Below are positions 29,931 through 38,423 of a DNA stretch of 59,235 bases, piece after piece. A program made the translations under genes and the position numbers. Origin of the DNA: Desulfobacterium sp. Lineage in GTDB: Bacteria > Desulfobacterota > Desulfobacteria > Desulfobacterales > Desulfobacteraceae. The stretch covers positions 1-59,235 of the forward strand of contig JAEINR010000027.1 of assembly GCA_016342325.1 (NCBI GenBank), written 5' to 3'. The notes under the pieces are model-generated. The model had not been told where the DNA came from. It saw only the letters and a program-made list of their open reading frames with translations, and made no database searches. The stretch's first letter is position 1. Every line of letters starts with the position of its first letter.

Positions 29931-30470
29931 ATGAAAAAACAGAGAACCATTCTAAATGCCGAAGACATAGAGCGGGCAATCACCCGGATGTCCTATGAGA
30001 TTATCGAGGCCCACAAGGGGGCAAAAGAGCTTGCCCTGGCAGGGATAATGACCCGGGGAGACTTTCTTGCACAACGACTTCAGGAAAAGATCCTTAAGAT
30101 CGAGGGGGTTAAGGTGCCGGTGGGGGCCATGGACATCAACCTCTACAGGGACGACTGGACCCAGATCAGCCACCATCCCATTGTGAGGCCTTCAAAAATC
30201 TCCTTTTCCGTGGCCCACAAAAAAATCATCCTTGTGGATGACGTTCTCTTTACCGGACGCACCATACGGGCTGCCATGGATGCCATCATGGATTTCGGCC
30301 GTCCTTCACGGATCGAACTTGCCGTGCTGGTGGACCGGGGCCACCGGGAACTGCCCCTCCAGGCAGACTACAAGGGAACCACCCTTGCCACCCTTCACTC
30401 GGACACGGTCAACGTCTGCCTCAAGGAACACGACAACGAAGACCGGGTATACATAGAACAGGAAGATTAA
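29931..30470 (+). CDS. pyrR: PyrR bifunctional pyrimidine regulator / uracil phosphoribosyltransferase
   Basis: The 179-residue protein has the PRPP-binding motif VDDVLFTGRTIRAAMDA and the family segments TRGDFLAQRL, VGAMDINLYRDDW and VLVDRGHRELP. PyrR binds pyr mRNA in Gram-positives and converts uracil to UMP. No pyr attenuator is seen here, so the enzyme role is more certain. The ATG at 29931 follows AAGGATC and matches the usual N-terminus; an upstream in-frame ATG adds 23 atypical residues. moaB follows two bases later. Confidence 0.93.
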   Translation: MKKQRTILNAEDIERAITRMSYEIIEAHKGAKELALAGIMTRGDFLAQRLQEKILKIEGVKVPVGAMDINLYRDDWTQISHHPIVRPSKISFSVAHKKIILVDDVLFTGRTIRAAMDAIMDFGRPSRIELAVLVDRGHRELPLQADYKGTTLATLHSDTVNVCLKEHDNEDRVYIEQED

Positions 30471-30472
30471 CC

Positions 30473-30982
30473 ATGGGAACCTTGATGCACAAGAAAAAAA
30501 ATCCGGGCCGCCTGCGGGTGGCCGTCATCTCCGTCTCCACCACACGGAGCCTTGCCGAAGACAAGAGCGGGGCCTGGATAAAAAACCAAGCCAAGAAAGA
30601 GGGCCATGAGGTGGTGGTTCACCATGTGGTCACCGACGAGATCACGGCCATCAGGGAACTTGTGGACCATGTGGTCGACCAGATCTCCCCCCATGCCATT
30701 CTCATGACCGGGGGAACGGGCATCAGCCCCAGGGATGTCACCGTGGAGGCCGTATCCCCCCTCTTTTCAAAGGAGCTCACCGCCTTCTCGACCCTGTTTG
30801 CCCAGCTCAGCTTTGAGGAGATCGATTCCGCGGCCCTCCTCTCCAGGGCCACGGCCGGCATCATCAACACGGCCCTGGTGTTCTGCATGCCGGGCAGCCT
30901 CAAGGCGTGCAAGCTTGCCTGCAACCAGTTAATATTTCCGGAGCTTGGGCACATGGTCACCCACATGTCGGAAGCCCCCTGA
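30473..30982 (+). CDS. moaB: MoaB-type molybdopterin adenylyltransferase
   Basis: The 169-residue protein has the MoaB/MogA fold signatures: VAVISVSTTRSLAEDKSG, MTGGTGISPRDVTVEAV, then FCMPGSLKACKLA near the C-terminus. The family adenylylates molybdopterin before metal insertion. It starts two bases after pyrR, using GGAAGA in the pyrR end as ribosome site, so the pair is an operon. It complements the mob/moa genes transcribed the other way 800 bases to the left. Confidence 0.93.
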   Translation: MGTLMHKKKNPGRLRVAVISVSTTRSLAEDKSGAWIKNQAKKEGHEVVVHHVVTDEITAIRELVDHVVDQISPHAILMTGGTGISPRDVTVEAVSPLFSKELTAFSTLFAQLSFEEIDSAALLSRATAGIINTALVFCMPGSLKACKLACNQLIFPELGHMVTHMSEAP

Positions 30983-31120
30983 CCCCTTGTCCTAGATCGT
31001 TGCACTCGAATTGATACCGGACACCCTATCTCAATACGAAATGGGATCCGTTCACCTGGAAGACGCCATAATACCGGAATCTGACGTCCAACCACACAAC
31101 TGAATTATGGGAGAAAAACC

Positions 31121-31528
31121 ATGAAAGAGATTGATGCATTCCTGGAAAACTGGGAAGAGAACGACACACGGACAAGACAGGCCTTTATGGAACTCAAGGA
31201 TCACATCATGGCAATGGAAGGCGTGGCCGTTGAATTCATTGCACGGCCCGGGGTCAGCTACTCCCTCCGGCCGAAACATGAAAACCAGACCGAACGCACC
31301 CTGTTTGCCATGGCCGATGTGATCGATGACGATCCGTCCGCCCGCTGGCTGTCGGTCTGCTTTTACGGAGACATGGTCACCGACCCGGACGAGGAGGGGG
31401 ATCTCATCCCCGAAGGCCTGTTGGGATCAGACGGCTACTGCTTCGACCTTGACGAGTATGACGAAAAGGGCGTGGCCTATATCAAGGAGCGGCTGAACGA
31501 CGCCTACAAGGCGGCCAAGGCCTCCTGA
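31121..31528 (+). CDS. Hypothetical acidic protein
   Basis: The 135-residue protein is not recognised. It has an N-terminal amphipathic helix, a central segment RPGVSYSLRPKHENQTERTL, then SVCFYGDMVTDPDEEGDLIP and a Tyr/Asp-rich end. No signal peptide or membrane helix. GGGAG lies nine bases before the ATG, and a strong terminator follows, so it is a genuine lone transcription unit. Homologues in related bacteria would be expected, but I cannot name a family. Confidence 0.6.
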   Translation: MKEIDAFLENWEENDTRTRQAFMELKDHIMAMEGVAVEFIARPGVSYSLRPKHENQTERTLFAMADVIDDDPSARWLSVCFYGDMVTDPDEEGDLIPEGLLGSDGYCFDLDEYDEKGVAYIKERLNDAYKAAKAS

Positions 31529-31547
31529 AAAGACCTCCTTTGAAATT

Positions 31548-31588
31548 AAAAGGATCGTTTCCGGCCAGGGCCTGGAAACGATCCTTTT
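31548..31588. terminator. Bidirectional terminator between convergent genes
   Basis: AAAAGGATCGTTTCC (31548-31562) and GGAAACGATCCTTTT (31574-31588) form a perfect 15-bp stem with A and T ends. It can stop transcription from both sides. Confidence 0.9.
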
Positions 31589-31682
31589 ATTTGCAATGGG
31601 CCGGGTCAGATGACGTTCTATGACACTGCCGGTTACTTTCTGTGAGAAGAGGCCCCCCTCCTCGTTTTTCAGCACACCAGCA

Positions 31683-32483
31683 TTAGCTCGCGATGGCACC
31701 GGAGCGGACACCCTTGAGATAGCCCCCGCAGAAATTATCATGGCCAAGGAGCATGTCCGCGGTCTTGATGGTCGCCATGATGGCCTGATCCAGGGGATCG
31801 ATGATGGCTGAATCCATGCCGGCATCCATCATGAGGCTGACAAAGGTCCTGTTGATGATCCGTCTCTGGGGCAGACCATAGGAAATATTGGAAAGCCCCC
31901 CCGTGATATGAACCCCGGGAAAGTTTTTCTTTATTCCCCGAACCGCATCCAGCACCATCACCCCTTTATTGCTGTCCGTACTGATGGGCTGGACAAGGGG
32001 ATCGATATAAATGGATTCGGTCGGAATGCCTACCCGGTTGAGTTCTTCAACCAGCTTCACCGCCCGTCCGATAATATCATCCGCAGAAGCGGGCATGCCG
32101 GCATCATCCATGCAAAGGGCAATGACCTTGCACGCCTTGCCGTCAAGAAAGGGCAGCATGGCTTCAAGGCGGTCTTTTTCAAGGCTGATGGAGTTGATCA
32201 TCGGCTCTGATTTAACCATCTGAAATGCCATCTCAAGAACGGCAGGATCCGGGCTGTCAAGGCATAGGGGAACGGTGGCAATGGGCTGAATGGTATTGAT
32301 GAGCCACTGCATATCCTCTGTTTCATGGCCAATCCGGGCACCGGCATTGACATCAATATAGTTGGCCCCGGCGGCAAGCTGCTGTTTTACATCATCCACA
32401 ATGTAATCCGCATCCCTTTCCGCAACCGCAGCCTGCACCTTTTTCCTGGACGTGTTGATTCTCTCACCTATCACTTCAAACAT
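31683..32483 (-). CDS. Methyltetrahydrofolate:corrinoid methyltransferase (MtgA-like)
   Basis: The 266-residue TIM-barrel protein moves a methyl group between a corrinoid protein and tetrahydrofolate. Family features are FEVIGERINTSRKKVQ at the start, GANYIDVNAGA, LCLDSPDPAVLE, a NSISLEKDRLE step and ITGGLSNISYGLP. Next to a corrinoid protein and an MttB-like methyltransferase it is most likely MtgA, sending betaine methyl groups to methyl-THF for oxidation or acetyl-CoA synthesis. It is the last gene of the betaine cluster, 19 bases after the corrinoid gene, and faces a terminator. Confidence 0.9.
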   Translation of the reverse strand: MFEVIGERINTSRKKVQAAVAERDADYIVDDVKQQLAAGANYIDVNAGARIGHETEDMQWLINTIQPIATVPLCLDSPDPAVLEMAFQMVKSEPMINSISLEKDRLEAMLPFLDGKACKVIALCMDDAGMPASADDIIGRAVKLVEELNRVGIPTESIYIDPLVQPISTDSNKGVMVLDAVRGIKKNFPGVHITGGLSNISYGLPQRRIINRTFVSLMMDAGMDSAIIDPLDQAIMATIKTADMLLGHDNFCGGYLKGVRSGAIAS

Positions 32484-32502
32484 GGTATTCAGTCCCCTTT
32501 GG

Positions 32503-33135
32503 TTAGTTTAAAAGCGCCTTGGCAATCTTGGAAGCCGACCCGGCATCGGGTGCAAATCCATCGGCACCGATCTCATCTGCAAAGGCCTGGTTAACCGGTG
32601 CACCCCCGACCAGGATTTTCACCTGATCCCTGAGTCCGCTTTCAACAATGGCCTCAACCGTCTTCTTCATCATGGGCATGGTTGTGGTCAAAAGCGCTGA
32701 CAAACAAACGATCTGGGCATTCTTTGCCTTGATCTGGGCGATGAACTCTTCCGGGGCAATGTCCACCCCGATATTATGGACGTTCATTCCCGCACTTTCC
32801 AGCATCATGGCAACCAGGTTCTTTCCAATATCATGGAGATCACCCTTAACCGTACCAATGAGAACATTTGCGCCACTATCCAGGCCCTCATCGCCAAGAA
32901 GGGGTTTCAAGATTTCCACACACTGCCCCATGGCCTGGGCCGCCATGAGAACCTCGGGAATGAACATATCGCCACTCTCCATTTTCTCGCCCACGATGTC
33001 CATTCCTGCAATCAATCCCTGGTTGAGGATATCCCCAGCCGGAACATTGTCTGCCACGGCCCCATTGACCATCTCCAAGAGCCTGTCTTCGTCACACGCC
33101 ACCAGGGCCTCTGTCATTGCATTGAAATCCGTCAT
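32503..33135 (-). CDS. Corrinoid (B12-binding) methyl carrier protein
   Basis: The 210-residue protein has the methionine-synthase-type helical cap (about 1-85, with GDMFIPEVLMAAQAM) and a Rossmann B12 domain. The lower cobalt ligand His lies in the DLHDIGKNLV motif (DxHxxG). VCLSALLTTTMPMMK and ILVGGAPVNQAFA follow. It carries the methyl group taken from betaine by the MttB-type enzyme to the methyl-THF methyltransferase. No gene for a reductive activator (RamA type) is in the window. Confidence 0.93.
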   Translation of the reverse strand: MTDFNAMTEALVACDEDRLLEMVNGAVADNVPAGDILNQGLIAGMDIVGEKMESGDMFIPEVLMAAQAMGQCVEILKPLLGDEGLDSGANVLIGTVKGDLHDIGKNLVAMMLESAGMNVHNIGVDIAPEEFIAQIKAKNAQIVCLSALLTTTMPMMKKTVEAIVESGLRDQVKILVGGAPVNQAFADEIGADGFAPDAGSASKIAKALLN

Positions 33136-33195
33136 CTGTTTCTCCTTTTAAATTAAAGTCCTGTTATTTTTTTTATGGGTTGTTTACAACAGCCC

Positions 33196-35256
33196 TTACT
33201 CAGTTTTGAATTGACCGACAAGGGTTGAAAGCTGATCGGCAAGGGCTGTTAATTCTTTTGCACTATCATTGACCTGCTCACTGCTGTTTGTCATCATCCG
33301 GGCAGAGGCATCCACCTCTGAAATGTCCGAAGAGATTTCTCCTGAAACCGTTGCGGTCTGGGCGATGGTTCCGTTCACCTCATTCACCCCCTGGGATGCC
33401 TGGGAGATATTCTCTGCAATTTCCTTGGTGGCAACGGACTGTTCCTCCACCGAGGAGGCGATGGTGCACGAAATCTCGCTGATATCATTGATAACCGTTG
33501 TAATTTCTCGGATCTGAACAACGGAATCCTGTGTGACACTCTGGATTCTTTCGATTTTCGCCCGGATCTCCTGGGTGGCGTCAGCGGTCTGCCGTGCAAG
33601 TTCCTTGATCTCTCCTGCCACAACGGCAAACCCTTTGCCGGATTCACCCGCCCTTGCCGCCTCAATGGTGGCGTTCAAGGCCAAAAGGTTGGTCTGCTCG
33701 GATATGTCGGTGATGGTTTCGGTCACCTTGCCGATCTCATCGGCTGCGGCTCCCAGGATGTTCATTTTATCAGAGGCTTTTCCGGCCTGGACAACGGCCG
33801 TTTCAGATATGCCCCTGGCTTTTTCAGAATTGATGGCCACCTCATTGATTGTGGCGGTCATCTCCTCAGTGGCACTTGCCACCATACCAATATTTATTGA
33901 AGCCTGCTCCATTGCACCGGCGGCGGATACGGTGGTGGCATTCATCTCGTCTGCTGCCACGGCCACCCGGTTGGAGCGTTCCGATGTCTCAGATGCACTC
34001 GACGCCATGGCCTTGGAAACCTCGAGCAATGACACCGACGAATTTCCGACCCCCCTTGAGGTTGATACCAGTTCCGAAATCATACCATGGAGCCGATCCA
34101 TAAAGGTGTTGAACCATGTGGAAAGCTCCCCCAACTCGTCCCCGCCGGTGACCGGCAATCTCTTGGTGAGATCCCCTTCACCGTCGGCAATGTCCCTGAG
34201 TCCTGCGATAATTCCGTTTAGGGGCTGGATGATGAGGGTGGCTGCCAGATAATAGACCACACCGAACAGCAGAAGGATGGAGACAATGCCGATCCCTATG
34301 CTCACATTTCGAATACCATGGGCATGTTCAAGGACTTTTTCCATGGGCACCCCCAGGCCAAGGCTCCAGGCACCGGCAACATCCTTGATATGGATGGGGG
34401 CGTACACGGTAAACGCTTTCCCCCCAAGGAGAAGGGACATGCCGAATTCCGTATACAGCCGCCCTTCCCTGACCGCATCGATCATGGCCTGGGGCTTGTT
34501 AAACTCCTCCAGGTATTTGCCGATGATTTTCTCAGAACGATGGGCAACAGTGACCCCGGTGTTGGCCAGAAGAAATCCGTACCCCGTGCCAAAGGGATTT
34601 ATCTGCTTCACAAGATCTGCCAATTTATCCATGGTAAAATCGATACCGACAATCCCCACGGCCCGACCGTTAACCTTGATGGGCACACAAATGTCCGCCA
34701 CGGTAACACCGCTGCTATAGGTCGTCGGCTCAGTCAAAAACGGCTTTCCCGTTGACAGGGGAACATGGTAAAACTTCCCTACGCTGCCGGTATCCTCATA
34801 GGAGACAAGGGGACGCACATGGATTCCGTTACCACGGCTCCAATAGGGAACAAACCGGCCTGTACCGTCATGGCCCGGAGAATCTTTAAATTCAGCATCT
34901 TTGCCGTCAAAGGCGTTGGGCTCAAAGGCCAGAAAGATGCCGGGAATATCCGGATTCTCCACGAGCATCTTTTTTAAAAGATCGTTTGCCCGGGCCCGGG
35001 AAAAACCTTCGCTGTCCTCCATCAATGAAGACACGGTCTGGGCCAGGGTTTTGGCCGTAACAACAGACGTTTCGATTTCCGCTTTCACGCTGTTCCCGTG
35101 GCGGTAAGCCGTCTCAACGGCCAGGTTCAACGACTGGGTTTTAGAACTCTCCGATGCCTTGACCGTAATATAGGCAATGGTAACGGCAAATGCCATAAAG
35201 GCAGTGCCGCAGATGAACAGCACCATTTTAAATTTCAGACTCTTATTGCGGAACAT
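33196..35256 (-). CDS. Methyl-accepting chemotaxis protein inside the betaine cluster
   Basis: The receptor has about 686 residues: N-terminal membrane helix (about 10-30), a periplasmic double-Cache domain (35-280, with PNIPGIFLAFEPN-like and VGIVGIDFTMDKL segments), a second helix (about 300-325), HAMP, and a long signalling hairpin with the conserved tip [18 protein letters not shown]. The second ATG (35256) is preferred because GGAG lies seven bases before it; the first is only one base away. It lies between the permease and corrinoid genes, so it probably senses betaine or a related amine. No C-terminal CheR-docking peptide. Confidence 0.93.
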   Translation of the reverse strand: MFRNKSLKFKMVLFICGTAFMAFAVTIAYITVKASESSKTQSLNLAVETAYRHGNSVKAEIETSVVTAKTLAQTVSSLMEDSEGFSRARANDLLKKMLVENPDIPGIFLAFEPNAFDGKDAEFKDSPGHDGTGRFVPYWSRGNGIHVRPLVSYEDTGSVGKFYHVPLSTGKPFLTEPTTYSSGVTVADICVPIKVNGRAVGIVGIDFTMDKLADLVKQINPFGTGYGFLLANTGVTVAHRSEKIIGKYLEEFNKPQAMIDAVREGRLYTEFGMSLLLGGKAFTVYAPIHIKDVAGAWSLGLGVPMEKVLEHAHGIRNVSIGIGIVSILLLFGVVYYLAATLIIQPLNGIIAGLRDIADGEGDLTKRLPVTGGDELGELSTWFNTFMDRLHGMISELVSTSRGVGNSSVSLLEVSKAMASSASETSERSNRVAVAADEMNATTVSAAGAMEQASINIGMVASATEEMTATINEVAINSEKARGISETAVVQAGKASDKMNILGAAADEIGKVTETITDISEQTNLLALNATIEAARAGESGKGFAVVAGEIKELARQTADATQEIRAKIERIQSVTQDSVVQIREITTVINDISEISCTIASSVEEQSVATKEIAENISQASQGVNEVNGTIAQTATVSGEISSDISEVDASARMMTNSSEQVNDSAKELTALADQLSTLVGQFKTE

Positions 35257-35312
35257 GATCATTCTCCAAATTCGGATTATCCGTAAACGCGATGGGTGCC
35301 GGCTTGTACCGA

Positions 35313-36554
35313 TCAGGCCTTCTTAAAATCCTGGGGTTCAATGATAAGCGAGATCACCACGCCTGCGATGAGCGCCCAAAAAGGAGCGCTGATCTTTGCG
35401 ATGCTGATACCGGACATGGCAATGACCAGGGCAAAAAAGGCGCCTGTTTTAAATTTACCCTTGGAAAACGCCTGTTCAAATGCCTGGGTCAACACACCGA
35501 TCATGGCAAGTCCTGCCACCACACCGATCAGGGGTCTGGGAACGCTCTCGATGAAGGTGACCGCCACCGAGGCGATGAGGCCGAATCCGGCAAAAAGAAC
35601 GCCGTTGACAACGGTGGCGGCATAGCGGCCTTCGGTGTCCTTACCGGCGGCGTCGGAAGCGCATATGGCCGTCATGGGCCCTGCGATGTTGGCATTGTGA
35701 CCGCCAAAGAAAGAGGTAAGGATACCGCCCACTCCGCTGGCAATGGTCATGAAATTGACGGGAGGCTTATACCCTTCCGTGAGAAGCACCCCGGTGGCCT
35801 GGGCATTTTCAGCACCAATGACCAGTATGGCCACGGGAATGCTGATGGACAAAAAGGCGTCCAGGGAAAATTCGGGGGCAAACAGGGACGGCAGCACAAA
35901 GGCGTATTGGGAATTTGCAAAATCAATGGAGCCGGTGAAAAAGGCCGTGGCAACGCCGATCAGCAGCGCCCCCAGCACCGGTGGAATTCGGTTGGCAAAT
36001 TTGGTGCACACTAGATAACCGGCCAGGGCAGAACCGCACACCACGGGAAGGGCTTGAACAGAAAGAATCATGCCCGTGCCGAATTTAATCATGGCCCCGG
36101 CAATCATGCCCATGACAATGGGGATGGGCAACAGCCGCATCACCTTTCCCACCAAGCCTGAAACCCCCAATAACAGCACCAGGACCCCGGCAAGGAAATA
36201 GGCGCCCACCGCCTGGTTGATATTAAAAAAGGTGAGGGTGTTGCCGAGCATCACCGCAATGGGGATGGACCATGCACCGGTGATGGGCTGCTGGTACCGA
36301 AGGGCGAGGATCAGACTCAACAGCCCGCCGAAAACGCAGACCGAGCAGAGCCATGAAATGGTCTGGACCGATGTGTACCCCGCTGCCATGGCAGCGTTCA
36401 TGATGATCAACGGCGGACCTGTGCAGCCGAAGATGGCCGCAATGAGACCGGCACTGATGGTCTCGGCATTGAGATGGCCCGGCAGTTCGGCAAGGCCCTT
36501 GCGGATTCCCGGCGCCGCTTCGATTAAACCTGTTTTGTTTCTTAAACCTGACAT
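35313..36554 (-). CDS. BenE-family (benzoate:H+ symporter-like) permease
   Basis: The 413-residue membrane protein has about 12 hydrophobic segments. BenE-type features include AIFGCTGPPLIIMNAAMAAG, TGAWSIPIAVMLGN, IPIVMGMIAGAMIKFG and GGHNANIAGPMTAICA. The family imports benzoate or similar carboxylates with protons. The ATG at 36554 is chosen over one 17 codons earlier because AAGG precedes it. In a betaine cluster the substrate may be another carboxylate released or used in the pathway. Substrate unknown. Confidence 0.85.
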   Translation of the reverse strand: MSGLRNKTGLIEAAPGIRKGLAELPGHLNAETISAGLIAAIFGCTGPPLIIMNAAMAAGYTSVQTISWLCSVCVFGGLLSLILALRYQQPITGAWSIPIAVMLGNTLTFFNINQAVGAYFLAGVLVLLLGVSGLVGKVMRLLPIPIVMGMIAGAMIKFGTGMILSVQALPVVCGSALAGYLVCTKFANRIPPVLGALLIGVATAFFTGSIDFANSQYAFVLPSLFAPEFSLDAFLSISIPVAILVIGAENAQATGVLLTEGYKPPVNFMTIASGVGGILTSFFGGHNANIAGPMTAICASDAAGKDTEGRYAATVVNGVLFAGFGLIASVAVTFIESVPRPLIGVVAGLAMIGVLTQAFEQAFSKGKFKTGAFFALVIAMSGISIAKISAPFWALIAGVVISLIIEPQDFKKA

Positions 36555-36750
36555 GATAACTCTGAACCTTACGATTTTATATATTGTTTGAAAAAGATTG
36601 GGCACACGCCGTTATTGCGCCTCGCAGATGAATTGAACCGGCTTCCATTATAAGTGGTAAAGCAGGTATCCATTCGCGTGCAAACATCCATAAGTGGCGG
36701 TTGTGCCCAATCCATTGATCAGACTCGGGCCTGATAGGGGCCGATGGGAT

Positions 36751-36783
36751 GAAATTCAGGAGAATGAGTGTCTCCTGAATTTC
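36751..36783. promoter_or_regulatory. Perfect 13-bp hairpin between BCCT and BenE-like genes
   Basis: GAAATTCAGGAGA (36751-36763) and TCTCCTGAATTTC (36771-36783) enclose seven bases. It lies in the 280-base gap between the BCCT and BenE-like genes and could be a partial terminator or RNA-stabilising element that separates levels of the two. Confidence 0.55.
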
Positions 36784-36834
36784 GGTTCTTCCGGTCTCCG
36801 GGACTATACGGGAATCAGGCCCAAGTCTTGATTC

Positions 36835-38397
36835 CTATTGCGTATCTTTTTGAGTCTCTTTCTTCTGGGCCTCGGCCTCGGCCAGCAGCTTTGCGCACTT
36901 AATGCCGGTCCACAACTGGGGAATGTAAAACAGCCCCACCGGAACCGCAGACACAATAATAAAGGTCTGGAGGGCCTTGATGCCTCCGTCTCCGATCTTG
37001 ATGAGAACGGCAGCCATGGCACCCATGAGAACGCCCCAGAAAAGGCGGATCCAGATGGGTGGATCTTCATCCCCGGTAACGGAGATGGCAATTGAATAGG
37101 TCATGCCGGCACCGGTTGTGACCAGAAACAGTACCACAAGCACCAGTGCCACAGGGATGAGCACGGCCGAAAAGGGAAGCTGGCCCACGATGGCGATCAA
37201 CGCAGCAGGAAGACCCGACTCATTCAGGGCATTTGATACCGAGCCCGGGTTGGTGAGCTCATAGTGAATCCCAGCGCCCCCAAGCACCGTAAACCAGATG
37301 TTAGTCACAACCGGAGCGATCACGGCGACGGAGAGCACGATCTCCCGGATGGTTCGACCCCTGGAGATCCGGGTCACAAAGATGGCCATCATGGGACCAT
37401 ACCCAAGGAACCACCCCCAGTAAAAAACCGTCCACCAGCCAAGCCACTGGGTATTGCTTCGATCAAGACTCACCCGGACGAAGTCCTGGAGATAAAGACC
37501 AAAGGCGGAAAGAAAACTGTCCACAATAAACCCACCAGGGCCGACAATCATGATCGCGGCCATGAGTCCGATGGCGATCAGGACGTTGATCTTGCTCAGC
37601 AGGTTGATCCCCTTGTAGATAGGGGTTGCGGCGGTAATGGAGTAGATAATGGTGATCACCACGATCACGCCCAACTGGCTTGAATAAACATTTGGAATGC
37701 CCAGGAGGAACTCAAGGGAATAGCTCAGCTGAAGCCCGAGAAAACCAATGGGACCAATGGTACCTGCGGCCACGGCAATGATGGAGGCTGCATCCACCGC
37801 TGTCCCCATCCAACCGTTGACACCGGCCTCCCCGACCAGGGGATAAAGAAGGGCCCGGGGTTTCATGGGCATATTTTTATGGTAACAGGAGTACATCAGT
37901 ACAACAGTGCCCAGGGTGCCGAGGATGGCCCAGGCAAGGAATCCCCAGTGCATATAACTCTGGGCAAGGGCCGGGGCCACAGCTGCTGCCGTGGCGGCGG
38001 CTACCCCCGGGAACGTGGGGGGCGGGGTTAAAAAATGATACATGGGCTCAGCCGAGGACCAGAACACGCCGCCGCCGGCCAAAAGGGCGCACATAATCAT
38101 GGAGATCCAGCGGAATGTACTGATTTCAGGTTTATCCAGCCCACCGACCCGCACTTTGCCATAACTGGAAATACCAAGGTAGAGTGCGATGACAAAGGTG
38201 GAAAAGAGCAGCACCTGCCACAGGGCGCCAAAATAGGTGGTGGAAAAGTGCTGGGCTACATTCACCCATTTGGTTACAAGTTCTACATTTAAAAGAGCAA
38301 CAACAACAAACAGGACTATGAAACCGCCGCTTATGGCAAATACAGGCCAATCCGTGGAACTCTGGTGGATTGACGCACCAGTGCTTTTATCAGACAT
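36835..38397 (-). CDS. BCCT-family glycine betaine transporter
   Basis: The 520-residue protein has 12 predicted membrane helices and the BCCT signature WTVFYWGWFLGYGPMMAIF followed by VTRISRGRTIREI. SSAEPMYHFLTPPP and the Trp-rich binding segment also fit. These carriers import betaine, choline or carnitine with Na+ or H+. The short, uncharged-to-weakly acidic C-terminus lacks a long osmosensor domain, so catabolic uptake is more likely than osmoregulation. It follows the MttB-type gene by 26 bases. Confidence 0.94.
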   Translation of the reverse strand: MSDKSTGASIHQSSTDWPVFAISGGFIVLFVVVALLNVELVTKWVNVAQHFSTTYFGALWQVLLFSTFVIALYLGISSYGKVRVGGLDKPEISTFRWISMIMCALLAGGGVFWSSAEPMYHFLTPPPTFPGVAAATAAAVAPALAQSYMHWGFLAWAILGTLGTVVLMYSCYHKNMPMKPRALLYPLVGEAGVNGWMGTAVDAASIIAVAAGTIGPIGFLGLQLSYSLEFLLGIPNVYSSQLGVIVVITIIYSITAATPIYKGINLLSKINVLIAIGLMAAIMIVGPGGFIVDSFLSAFGLYLQDFVRVSLDRSNTQWLGWWTVFYWGWFLGYGPMMAIFVTRISRGRTIREIVLSVAVIAPVVTNIWFTVLGGAGIHYELTNPGSVSNALNESGLPAALIAIVGQLPFSAVLIPVALVLVVLFLVTTGAGMTYSIAISVTGDEDPPIWIRLFWGVLMGAMAAVLIKIGDGGIKALQTFIIVSAVPVGLFYIPQLWTGIKCAKLLAEAEAQKKETQKDTQ

Positions 38398-38423
38398 GAT
38401 ATATCCTTATTTTGTGATGTGAA

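Noticed and set aside
31683-33195. Cobalamin riboswitch before the corrinoid genes
   Set aside because: The gaps between these genes are only 19-60 bases and contain no B12-box-like sequence.
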